The notes under the pieces were generated by a model that did not search any database, had not been told where the DNA came from, and worked only from the letters and a program-made list of their open reading frames with translations. This document shows, piece by piece, positions 17,232 to 24,438 of a stretch of DNA of 64,000 nt (the stretch's first letter is position 1; every line of letters begins with the position of its first letter). The DNA is from Merdiplasma sp045118075 (GTDB lineage Bacteria > Bacillota > Clostridia > Lachnospirales > Lachnospiraceae): contig JBGUOI010000202.1 of assembly GCA_045118075.1 (NCBI GenBank), forward strand, positions 32,441 to 96,440, in the 5' to 3' direction. The translations under genes were made by a program, and so were the position numbers.

Positions 17232-18718
17232 TACGTCGTCATTCCTTTCCGGCGCTTAAAATACCCGCGGATGCCCTTGATCAGCGGCCACAGGATAGCA
17301 GCTGTGCCGAGGATGATGAAGGCTGCGCAGATCGGCCTGGTGAAGAAGATCTTGTAGCTGCCCTGGCTCATGACCAGGCTGCGGCGGAAGTTGCCCTCAC
17401 ACATCTGGCCCAGGATCAGCGCCAGTACGATCGGCGAAAGCGGGAACCCGCCCTTGGTCAGGAAGTATCCGACCACACCGGCGATGAACATTACGAGCAC
17501 ATCGTAGAAGTTATTGTTGATCGAATAGGATCCGATCGCACACATGACCATGATCACGGGGACCAGGATGCGCTTCGGGATGGAAACGATCTTGACGAAC
17601 ATGTTCTGGCCAAGCAGACCCAGAGTCAGGACGAAGACGTTCGCCAGCATAAATCCCGCAAAGATCGTGTGGACATCGGTCAGCCTTGTCAAAAAAAGCG
17701 CAGGGCCGGGCGTCATGTTGTGCATCTGCAGTGCGCCGAGCATGATAGCCGTATTCGCATCGCCCGGGATGCCCAGTGTCAGCAGCGGGATCAAGGCGCC
17801 GCCAGTGGTTCCGTTGTTGGAGGACTCCGGTGCTGCAATACCCTCGGGAAGGCCGGTTCCGAACAGCTCGGGATGCTTGGAGAAACGGCGCTCCATATCG
17901 TAGGAGATGAAAGCGCTGATATCGCCGCCGGCGCCGGGGATGATCCCGATGAAGGTGCCGGTGATGCCGCCGCGGAGAATGGTCGGAATGATGATCCGGA
18001 GGTCTTTCTTGTTCGGGATGGGGTTCCTTGTCTTCTTCGCCCGCGGGCGCTCAATATACAGTTCCTCGCAGGTGAGGAAGCACTGGCTGAGCGCAAACAG
18101 GCCAACCAGTACGGGAATGAAGGAGAGGCCCTTCATCAGGAAAACCGAACCGAAATTGAACCGCGAGAACGCGGTGATGTTGTCAATACCGATCATGGAA
18201 AGCAGAATGCCCATGCAGCCGGCCATCAGGCCCTTCACCAGGTTCTTGCCGCTGATGGAGGCGATGATGGAAAGACCGAAGAACGCCAGCGCAAAAGTCT
18301 CCGGAGCGGAAAAGCTTAAGGAGATCATCGCCAGGCGATGAGCGATGAGGATCATGATGATGCCGGAGATGATACCGCCGCCGAAGGACGATACCGTCGA
18401 AATACCCAAGGCGCGTCCGGCTTCACCTTTAAGTGTCATCGGGTAGCCGTCAAGGACGGTCGCCGCCGCGCTGGGCGTACCGGGCGTATTGATCAGACAG
18501 GCCGTGATGGACCCGCCATAGAGAGCGCCGCAGAAAATGCCGATCAGCATCAGCATGCCCGGCGCCGCATCCATACCGAAAGTCAGGGGCATCAGCAGGC
18601 ACACGCCCATCGTGGAGGTCAGTCCGGGCATCGCCCCGAAAGCGATTCCCATGACCACGCCGGCGAGTGTACTGAGGATGACGATCGGCTGGAACAGATT
18701 TTGTAAGATCGCTAACAT
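17231..18718 (-). CDS. tctA: Tripartite tricarboxylate transporter, large permease TctA
   Basis: This 495-residue integral membrane protein has ~12 helices. TctA signatures are clear: GVVMGIAFGAMPGLTSTMGVCLLMPLTFGM near the N-terminus, GALYGGSITACLINTPGTPSAAATVLDG, and GIIPGAGGDISAFISYDMERRFSK in the middle. It forms the channel of a secondary carboxylate importer together with TctB and the binding protein TctC upstream. The gene is 37 bp after tctB and overlaps the dehydrogenase start by one base. Confidence 0.96.
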   Translation of the reverse strand: MLAILQNLFQPIVILSTLAGVVMGIAFGAMPGLTSTMGVCLLMPLTFGMDAAPGMLMLIGIFCGALYGGSITACLINTPGTPSAAATVLDGYPMTLKGEAGRALGISTVSSFGGGIISGIIMILIAHRLAMISLSFSAPETFALAFFGLSIIASISGKNLVKGLMAGCMGILLSMIGIDNITAFSRFNFGSVFLMKGLSFIPVLVGLFALSQCFLTCEELYIERPRAKKTRNPIPNKKDLRIIIPTILRGGITGTFIGIIPGAGGDISAFISYDMERRFSKHPELFGTGLPEGIAAPESSNNGTTGGALIPLLTLGIPGDANTAIMLGALQMHNMTPGPALFLTRLTDVHTIFAGFMLANVFVLTLGLLGQNMFVKIVSIPKRILVPVIMVMCAIGSYSINNNFYDVLVMFIAGVVGYFLTKGGFPLSPIVLALILGQMCEGNFRRSLVMSQGSYKIFFTRPICAAFIILGTAAILWPLIKGIRGYFKRRKGMTT

Positions 18719-18755
18719 AGCTGTTCATCCTTTCTCTGCCGATAGCAGGTCTTTG

Positions 18756-19241
18756 TCAGATCAGGAATCCGGACGGCAGGACCACATGAAGCAGGTTCGT
18801 GAACACGTAGTACAGGACGCCCGTCACCGCAAAGGGAATGATGAACGCTGCCGGTTTATTGATCTCAGGAACTTTGTAATACAGATTCATCACGAGCATA
18901 TAAATGATGGAGCTGACGACAAAGCCGACATACTGGATGCCCATCATGTACAGGAAGGTCGCGGCGATCGTCACCCAGACAATAGTATTCTCCTTTGAGA
19001 GTAGTCCAAGCGCGATACTGTTGTCTTTCTTTTTCTCCTCCTCGCTCTTCGACGCAAACTCAATATTGGTCGTGATCAGGTTGATCACGGAGAGCAGGAT
19101 GATGATCACGCACATGATGCGCGGAAACCATCCGGGACCGGTGGCTCCGTTCGTGCCTTCCGGGAACGACCCGGCGATCACGAAGAATGTCACGGCGATC
19201 GCGATAAAGATGATTGAGATGACATCAGAAATTCTTTTCAT
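18756..19241 (-). CDS. tctB: Tripartite tricarboxylate transporter, small subunit TctB
   Basis: The start at 19241 (GGAG seven bases upstream) gives 161 residues with four hydrophobic segments, the TctB pattern. Segment 1 is VISIIFIAIAVTFFVIAGSFP, followed by GPGWFPRIMCVIIILLSVINL. It assists TctA in the membrane. It lies between tctC and tctA, and a strong hairpin separates it from tctC. Confidence 0.9.
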   Translation of the reverse strand: MKRISDVISIIFIAIAVTFFVIAGSFPEGTNGATGPGWFPRIMCVIIILLSVINLITTNIEFASKSEEEKKKDNSIALGLLSKENTIVWVTIAATFLYMMGIQYVGFVVSSIIYMLVMNLYYKVPEINKPAAFIIPFAVTGVLYYVFTNLLHVVLPSGFLI

Positions 19242-19264
19242 AACTTTTCTCCAGTTTGAAGATA

Positions 19265-19292
19265 CAGGAGGGACTGGCTTCAGTCCCTCCTG
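19265..19292 (-). terminator. 12-bp intergenic hairpin after tctC
   Basis: The perfect arms 19265-19276 and 19281-19292 (CAGGAGGGACTG/CAGTCCCTCCTG) have a 4-base loop. There is no T-run on the minus strand, so it is more likely an RNA-stabilising 3' hairpin or processing site that raises the amount of tctC over tctBA than a true terminator. Confidence 0.7.
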
Positions 19293-19335
19293 CATTGATC
19301 CGATTCGCAACCGGTACTAGTTATTTACAGGCGGA

Positions 19336-20310
19336 TCAGCTAAGTCCCAGATTCTCGCACTGTTCAGAGATGACTTTATCCATGTCATCAAGCATCTTGA
19401 GGAAATCCTCAGCGTTCATATAATTGTTGGTGAACATGCTCGTCGCCATAACCTCCTGAATTTCAGGATCGGCCAGTGCATAACGGGTGGCAGCATCAAC
19501 AGCATCGATGGCTTCCTGAGGCATTCCTTTCGGTCCGAGGAAGCCGCGGAACACGACAACGTCGGCACCGACATACCCCTTCTCCTGAGAGGTGGGAACA
19601 TCCGGATAGCCCTCCAGTCTCTCGGGACTGAAGGTAAGGAGCATCTTAAGAAGGCCAGAATCAACGAAAGTCTTAACCTCCGCATCGGAAACGTTGACCG
19701 CTTCCACATTGCCGCCTGCGCAGGCAGTTGCAGCCGGGCCGCCGCCATCGCACGGAACGTGAACGATCTCAGCGCCGATATCCTCAGCAAACTCTGCAGC
19801 CAGGATGTGCCACGGGCCGCCGATACCGGAATTGGCAAAGCGGACGCCCGGATTCTCCTGCATGTAAGCTACGAAATCTTCGATCGTGTCATACGGCGCA
19901 TCCTTCGGTACGCAGATGGTGCCGTAGCAGGAGTTGAAGTTGCAGATCGGCTCGAAATCATGATAGGTGTACTCAAAGCTCGTGGTATACGGAAGACCCA
20001 GGAGCTCTGCCACGCCCGCGGTGATGCAGGATCCGTCGTTGGGATCCTCAGCGCCTGCCGCAAAGCCGATGGCGCAGCCGCCGCCGGATTTGTTCACGAC
20101 CGTAACTGGAACACCTAAATATTCCTGCATTTTCGGTGCCAGTGCACGAATCAGAGTATCAGTGCCGCCGCCCGCTGAAGGGGGAACAGTGATCTGCAGG
20201 GATTTTGCCGGATAGTTGTCAATGGGAGTCAGCTCCTCTTCTGCCATAACGCTTGTAGCCATCATGGAGATCGCTGCTGCCGCAACTAACAGTAACAGTC
20301 TTTTCTTCAT
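19336..20310 (-). CDS. tctC: Tripartite tricarboxylate transporter substrate-binding protein TctC
   Basis: A signal peptide (MKKRLLLLVAAAAISMMATSVMAEE) precedes a Bug/TctC fold of ~300 residues. Family marks are YPAKSLQITVPPSAGGGTDTLIRALAPKMQEYLGVPVTVVNKSGGGCAIGF near the N-terminus and GFLGPKGMPQEAIDAVDAA near the C-terminus. It catches a carboxylate outside the cell and delivers it to TctAB. A GGAGG site precedes the start. The isomerase gene lies 98 bp upstream. Confidence 0.95.
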   Translation of the reverse strand: MKKRLLLLVAAAAISMMATSVMAEEELTPIDNYPAKSLQITVPPSAGGGTDTLIRALAPKMQEYLGVPVTVVNKSGGGCAIGFAAGAEDPNDGSCITAGVAELLGLPYTTSFEYTYHDFEPICNFNSCYGTICVPKDAPYDTIEDFVAYMQENPGVRFANSGIGGPWHILAAEFAEDIGAEIVHVPCDGGGPAATACAGGNVEAVNVSDAEVKTFVDSGLLKMLLTFSPERLEGYPDVPTSQEKGYVGADVVVFRGFLGPKGMPQEAIDAVDAATRYALADPEIQEVMATSMFTNNYMNAEDFLKMLDDMDKVISEQCENLGLS

Positions 20311-20408
20311 TCTTTTTTCCTCCGTTTCTGTCTCACAGTTACCTTGCCAACAGTTTCCTTGTCTTGTGGGTCTATAGTTACGCAGGCATTCGCCTGAAAT
20401 TCACTTTT

Positions 20409-21344
20409 TCAGAGCCCCGCTCTCTCAGCCGCCGCATTGAAGGCGCTCACGCATTTTTCGTACATGGCGCGGATGCTCGTTTCCGGGTTCACGCCCGGGT
20501 ACGGCTTCACCTCGAGTGAGATGCTCGCCCGCTCTTTCCCGCGTCCGATAAATCCGCAGCGGATCATCTGCTCGAACTGGTCCTCAAAATCCTTCTGGGT
20601 AAACAGGGCACCTCTCACCTCAAGAGGCGGATGGGTGTGTCCGTAGAATACATTATCCTCTTCCAGCACCGCATCTCCCATATGGACGTGTTCAAATCCG
20701 ATCTCTGCGCTGTCGGCGATCGACTGTTCCACGGTCTCGCACATCAGCGGAAGGTGGGCGATATCCATCATCAGGCCGCTGTTTTCGGCGCCTTCCGAGC
20801 GCATCTTGCGGATAAAGTCCGCGCACTCCGCAGTAGGGCCTAAGATCAGTTCCTTAAAGCGATGGCGCTCGATCGGCTCGAGCAGCACACGGATAGGAAA
20901 CTGCTTTGCCTCTTCGCACAGTCTCAAGAAGAACTCGCTGTAGCGCTTCATCAGCTCCGGTCTCTTCTCCTCGCCGGCATCATGGCAGCCGGTAACGACG
21001 ATGATCGGGCTTTCGGCCTCAGCCGCATTGAAAAGATGACGCCGCATGACCTGGTATGCGCTCTCCCGAACATCCTTATCGTCGCTGCAGGTATTATAGG
21101 GGCCGTCCACCTGGAAATAACCCGGGGTGTTGTAGTTGAGCACCTTATGCGTATCACGGAGCATCTTCAGGATCTGTCCCTTCAACCCCTCATCAAAAGG
21201 CAGGAAGCTCTCCATGGCCTCGAACTCATAAAGTGGTGTACACCGGCTGTATGCATCAAGCAGCGCGATGTCATCATCAAACCCTTCCGGGAACAACATG
21301 GTCGGGCTCATGCCAAACCGAACAACCTCACTGAACTGCACCAT
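20409..21344 (-). CDS. Xylose-isomerase-like TIM-barrel sugar isomerase/epimerase
   Basis: The ATG at 21344 is spaced 8 bases from GGAGG; a GTG three codons upstream abuts the site and is unlikely. The 311-residue protein is an AP-endonuclease-2-type TIM barrel. Likely metal ligands are Glu in VLLEPIERHRFK, Asp in LMMDIAHLPL, His in FEHVHMGD and Glu in SLEVKPY. Such enzymes isomerise or epimerise ketoses and keto-acids. It is the first gene of the TctCBA/D-hydroxyacid dehydrogenase operon, so the substrate is probably a sugar acid or derivative. Operator-like palindromes lie directly upstream. Confidence 0.85.
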   Translation of the reverse strand: MVQFSEVVRFGMSPTMLFPEGFDDDIALLDAYSRCTPLYEFEAMESFLPFDEGLKGQILKMLRDTHKVLNYNTPGYFQVDGPYNTCSDDKDVRESAYQVMRRHLFNAAEAESPIIVVTGCHDAGEEKRPELMKRYSEFFLRLCEEAKQFPIRVLLEPIERHRFKELILGPTAECADFIRKMRSEGAENSGLMMDIAHLPLMCETVEQSIADSAEIGFEHVHMGDAVLEEDNVFYGHTHPPLEVRGALFTQKDFEDQFEQMIRCGFIGRGKERASISLEVKPYPGVNPETSIRAMYEKCVSAFNAAAERAGL

Positions 21345-21412
21345 ATTACTCACCTCCGGCCTCCCGGCCTGTGTTCAAGCGGTCTCCCGGCTCCTCGACA
21401 GTTTCCGTTGTG

Positions 21413-21584
21413 TTGTATACAATGTTTATCACCTCAGATTTGTTGACGTACCAACAAACGGCTATAATCATTGATAATATAAATGTATATGATGTATGCA
21501 ACAAAGTCAATCAGCAATTAGAAACGAAATGGGGCAGTGTTTTTTATGCAGAATGACTAAAGCAGGGCGGTTGTTTGTATACAA
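21413..21584. promoter_or_regulatory. Cluster of TTG...CAA palindromes, probable GntR/FadR operators
   Basis: The 10-bp palindrome TTGTATACAA occurs twice, at 21413-21422 and 21575-21584. TTTGTTG-6-CAACAAA lies at 21439-21458, and a partial copy, TGTATGCAACA, near 21492-21502. FCD-type GntR proteins commonly bind short TTGT/ACAA palindromes, and such a regulator is encoded at 22129-22824 with a related site in front of it. A likely role is control of the isomerase-tct operon. Binding is inferred. Confidence 0.55.
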
Positions 21585-21619
21585 GAGCGGGGGGGGGAAA
21601 AAGGGTGATTAAGATGATA

Positions 21620-21806
21620 ATACAAGCCCGGTAAAGGGATCATGAGCACGTCGCTGACTTGAAAAGACTGCGCCGCCTATTTGGATGCTTTCTACGCAAC
21701 TCGCGCTCTTGCGAGCGCTCAGACAAGCTTCGAAAGCATCCGCTAGGCGCAGCCTTTTCCGGCGTCAGCTTCCTACCGCTCATGACCCTCTTTGCCGGGC
21801 TTGTAT
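21620..21806. repeat. Long nested palindrome, family A copy 1
   Basis: The outer arms 21620-21631 (ATACAAGCCCGG) and 21795-21806 are perfect complements. Inside are CATGAGC/GCTCATG (21641-21647 and 21778-21784) and a full inner hairpin module (21672-21752). A 25-base stretch (21642-21666) and a 16-base stretch (21768-21783) are identical to those in the palindrome at 58840-58917. No convincing protein is encoded. It is non-coding: either a mobile miniature element or a structured RNA. Confidence 0.7.
21672..21752 (+). repeat. 81-bp hairpin module M, copy 1 (inside family A element)
   Basis: This stretch begins GCCGCCTATT. It forms the stem GGATGCTTTC/GAAAGCATCC and the apical stem GCGCTC/GAGCGC with loop TTGC. 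It aligns with the reverse complement of 59070-59152 at roughly 80 percent by eye, with compensatory changes in both stems. The related family A copy at 58840-58917 lacks it. Confidence 0.65.
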
Positions 21807-21951
21807 TTTACAGTAACCATTCCTTACCCTCATCGCGTGTCCGGACCGCCCTGCGTCATCTGCAGATGACACCGGGAGGGCTGGCAAGACTGATTTACTA
21901 AAACCCACCGCCTATAGAGGCGTGAGTTTCAATGAATCGACAAGATGAAAA

Positions 21952-22122
21952 ATCACCCGCTGTGCAGAAAGTAAAAAACGGTAGGGTTGCGGCTTGAGTT
22001 TGCAAGTTCTTTGCCCGTCCGGAGCGGGACAACGCTTCTATCGTCCCCGTAGGACGGGCAGATAAGAACGCTGCAAACGAAACAAAGCAAGCCGTGTTTT
22101 TTACTTCTGTACAGCGGGTGAT
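21952..22122 (-). terminator. Long nested palindrome (family B) at the 3' end of the gntR operon
   Basis: The outer arms 21952-21963 and 22111-22122 (ATCACCCGCTGT and its complement) are followed inward by CAGAA/TTCTG, GTAAAAAAC/GTTTTTTAC, GTTTGC/GCAAAC, GTTCTT/AAGAAC and TGCCCGTCC/GGACGGGCA (22012-22020 and 22052-22060). It starts six bases after the gntR stop, and on the minus strand the outer stem runs into TTTTT. It can therefore act as a very long intrinsic terminator. The innermost part resembles the hairpin at 35534-35574. Confidence 0.65.
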
Positions 22123-22128
22123 ATTTAA

Positions 22129-22824
22129 TTATTTAAAAAGCTGTCCGGTGTCCTCCACCGATGACGCACTCGTCCGGATATGCTCCAATGCCACCATACA
22201 GCATATCCGCAGGTGCTTCTCGAGCAGGTCGGCCGCCACCGACGGCGGCTCCTGGCGGATCAGGCTGTTGAGGATCTGGATGTGCTCCTCGTTGGCGTCG
22301 TGCACCAGGTTGTTGTCCTGCTTGCTTGCGATGGTGATGCGCAGGTTGTCGTTGAGGGCGCGGTTCATCATCTCTATGATGTATTTGTTTCCGCACTGGT
22401 CCACGAAATAGTGGTGCATCTCCATGTCGATGTAATAGTGGGACAGGTAGTCGAGATGCCCGGAATTCATGTATTTGTGCTTTAAGTCGATGAGCCTGGC
22501 CACGTCGAGCCTGGGCGCCGCCATCTTCAGCGCCAGCGGTTCGAGGGCGATCCTGCACTGGAAGACCTGGAGCGCATCGTCGATGGTCACATCGTTGACA
22601 TAGATGCCCTTTTTGGGCACTACCCTGAGATATCCCTGGGATTCAAGCCGGTTTACCGCTTCGCGGATGGGGGTCCGGCTCACGTTGTATTCTTCTGCAA
22701 GCTGCACCTCGTTCAGCTGCGATCCCGGCTCATACTCACATGAGATAAGCTTGTCAAGCATCTGCAGATAGACGGAGGACCGAAGTCCCGTGGCAAGTCT
22801 GTCGGATTGTCTGTCCATCATCAT
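22129..22824 (-). CDS. GntR-family regulator, FadR/FCD subfamily
   Basis: This 231-residue protein has an N-terminal winged helix (QLAEEYNVSRTPIREAVNRLESQGYLRVVPKKGIYV, ~40-77) and a C-terminal all-helical FCD ligand domain with likely metal ligands in DMEMHHYFVDQCGN and EEHIQILNSL. Three ATG codons follow the GGAGG site, and the third has the best spacing. It has its own promoter and an operator-like palindrome upstream, so it is probably autoregulated. Its targets are likely the adjacent sugar locus and/or the isomerase-tct operon, whose control region carries the same kind of palindrome. Confidence 0.92.
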   Translation of the reverse strand: MMMDRQSDRLATGLRSSVYLQMLDKLISCEYEPGSQLNEVQLAEEYNVSRTPIREAVNRLESQGYLRVVPKKGIYVNDVTIDDALQVFQCRIALEPLALKMAAPRLDVARLIDLKHKYMNSGHLDYLSHYYIDMEMHHYFVDQCGNKYIIEMMNRALNDNLRITIASKQDNNLVHDANEEHIQILNSLIRQEPPSVAADLLEKHLRICCMVALEHIRTSASSVEDTGQLFK

Positions 22825-22859
22825 GGCCTCCCTTGTATGAGCGGTTTTCTGTTAATCCC

Positions 22860-22915
22860 AGTATAGTGTATCAGGGGCACCTGCGCAAGAAGATTCGGCC
22901 TGTTGTATGCAACAG
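22860..22915 (-). promoter_or_regulatory. gntR promoter with upstream operator palindrome
   Basis: On the minus strand, TTGCGC (22883-22888) and TATACT (22860-22865) are separated by 17 bp. The near-perfect palindrome at 22900-22915 (CTGTTG-4-CAACAG) lies just upstream of the -35 and resembles the sites at 21413-21584. It lies between rpiB and gntR, which lets gntR be expressed independently of the long upstream operon. Confidence 0.6.
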
Positions 22916-22919
22916 CCGG

Positions 22920-23399
22920 TCAATGGACCTGCTCGTCGAATTTGACCAGTTCGTCGTATTCCTTGCCGACGATGGCCGCCATCTCGGGATCCATATCCTC
23001 CATGTGGTTCATCTCCAGCCAGGCGTCGGTCATGACGCGGCCCATCTCGTGGCCGATCAGGAAGCCGCCCATGCAAAGGACGTTGGTGTTGTTGACCTGT
23101 TTGGCGCGGCGTGCCTGGTATACACTCTCGACCAGCGCGGCGTACACGCCTTTATGTTTGTTGCAGATGATGCTGACGCCCATGCCGGTCCCGCACAGGG
23201 CGATGCCTCTGTCGAACCCGCCGCTCTGGATGCCCTCGGAGACGCGGCAGGCCGCATCCTGGTAAAGCATCGGTGCATCCGGATTGACGTCCGTAACATC
23301 GTAGCCCTGTTTTCTCAAATGATCCCTGATGGCATTTTTAAGGTCAAAGCCGTAGCGGTCAGCCGCCATGATGATCTTTTTGACATTCTCGTTTCGCAT
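22920..23399 (-). CDS. RpiB/LacAB-type sugar-phosphate isomerase
   Basis: This 159-residue cytoplasmic enzyme of the RpiB/LacA/LacB family has the catalytic Cys69 in ALCGTGMG and the anion-binding NKHKG and NNTNVLCMGG segments. The first motif is DRYGFDLK instead of the DHAG..LK usual in ribose-5-phosphate isomerases, so it is probably not a housekeeping RpiB. Together with the DhaK-type kinase encoded two genes upstream, this fits a tetrulose-4-phosphate isomerase (DerI/LerI-like). A strong AGAAGGAGAGG site precedes the start. Confidence 0.85.
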   Translation of the reverse strand: MRNENVKKIIMAADRYGFDLKNAIRDHLRKQGYDVTDVNPDAPMLYQDAACRVSEGIQSGGFDRGIALCGTGMGVSIICNKHKGVYAALVESVYQARRAKQVNNTNVLCMGGFLIGHEMGRVMTDAWLEMNHMEDMDPEMAAIVGKEYDELVKFDEQVH

Positions 23400-23420
23400 G
23401 AACTGTTACCTCTCCTTCTT

Positions 23421-24419
23421 TTATTTTCTCAGGTCAGCAAAGACCATGTCCAGGATGGCTGCGTTTCGAAGCGTCTCCTCCCGGCTCACCAGCGGCTCTT
23501 CCTGCCCGGTGATCACCCGGCCGAACTGCTCGATCTCGAGCATATAGTTCTGCGGACACATCACGCTGTAGACTGTCTCCACTTCGTCGAGCACTTCCAC
23601 GTTGTCGGTATGGCCTCCGGTCTTTACGCTGAACCTGGCTTCGTTGCGGCAGTTGAAGTTGCAGGGAACTTCAATGCGTCCCTTCTCTCCTACCACGCAG
23701 TAATATCCTCTTGCATAAGAATCCAGGGATGCGTAGGCAGTGGCCAGCGTTCCGTCCGCATATTCGAGGGCGAAGACCGCCGCGGTATCGACACCGCGCT
23801 CCGGATCCATCTTGGCAAGAGCTTTTGCCTTAACGGGTTCGGCCCCGATCAGGTAGCTGATGACGCTGATGTCATAGCAGGCCATGTCGTAGAGGGCCCC
23901 GCCGCCGAGGTTTTGCTGCATGCGGATATTTCCCATGTCTTCGAGCAGGTCGGTGAGGTGGGCTTCCAGGTATTTGATCTTTCCGATCGTTCCGGCATCG
24001 AGGATCTCCTTCACCTTCTGTACGAGCGGCGCCTGCCTGTAGGCGAATGCTTCCATCAGGTAAACGCCTTTTTCGCGGCAGTAGTCGAACATCTCGGCAG
24101 CTTCTTTGGCGTCGAGCGCCATCGGTTTTTCGCAGAGGATGTGTTTGCCGGCATCGGCCGCCTTCTTCACCCACTCGCAGTGCATGGAGTTGGGAAGCGG
24201 AATATAGACTGCCTGCACCATCTCATCGGCAAGCAGCTGCTCGTAGCTGCCGTAGGCTTTTTCGGCCCCGAAGGCTTCTTTAAATGCCTGCGCCTTTTCC
24301 GTGCCGCGGCTGGCCACTGCATAGAGCTGCGCGTTGGAAGAGGCCAGGAGGCCCGGTATCGTTCTTACTTTCGCTATGGCCGCGCATCCGAGCACGCCCC
24401 ATCTGATCTTTTCTGACAT
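23421..24419 (-). CDS. Gfo/Idh/MocA-family oxidoreductase
   Basis: The 332-residue protein has an N-terminal Rossmann domain (WGVLGCAAIAKV) and the family EKP motif (HILCEKPMAL), followed by the alpha/beta C-terminal domain (GGGALYDMACYDISVISYLIG). It oxidises or reduces a hydroxyl group of a sugar, polyol or sugar acid with NAD(P). It lies between the DhaK-type kinase and RpiB-type isomerase genes with gaps of about 20 bp, so it belongs to the same catabolic pathway. The substrate is not defined by sequence. Confidence 0.9.
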   Translation of the reverse strand: MSEKIRWGVLGCAAIAKVRTIPGLLASSNAQLYAVASRGTEKAQAFKEAFGAEKAYGSYEQLLADEMVQAVYIPLPNSMHCEWVKKAADAGKHILCEKPMALDAKEAAEMFDYCREKGVYLMEAFAYRQAPLVQKVKEILDAGTIGKIKYLEAHLTDLLEDMGNIRMQQNLGGGALYDMACYDISVISYLIGAEPVKAKALAKMDPERGVDTAAVFALEYADGTLATAYASLDSYARGYYCVVGEKGRIEVPCNFNCRNEARFSVKTGGHTDNVEVLDEVETVYSVMCPQNYMLEIEQFGRVITGQEEPLVSREETLRNAAILDMVFADLRK

Positions 24420-24438
24420 AGTATTACTCCTGTAAAGC

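Noticed and set aside
21659..21901. 80-codon plus-strand frame across palindrome A copy 1
   Set aside because: It is made of the palindrome's own arms and has no ribosome site; the related copy at 58840 does not preserve the frame.
22833..24416. 527-residue plus-strand open frame opposite rpiB and the oxidoreductase gene
   Set aside because: The opposite strand encodes two clear enzyme families with good ribosome sites; this frame has neither domain nor ribosome site.
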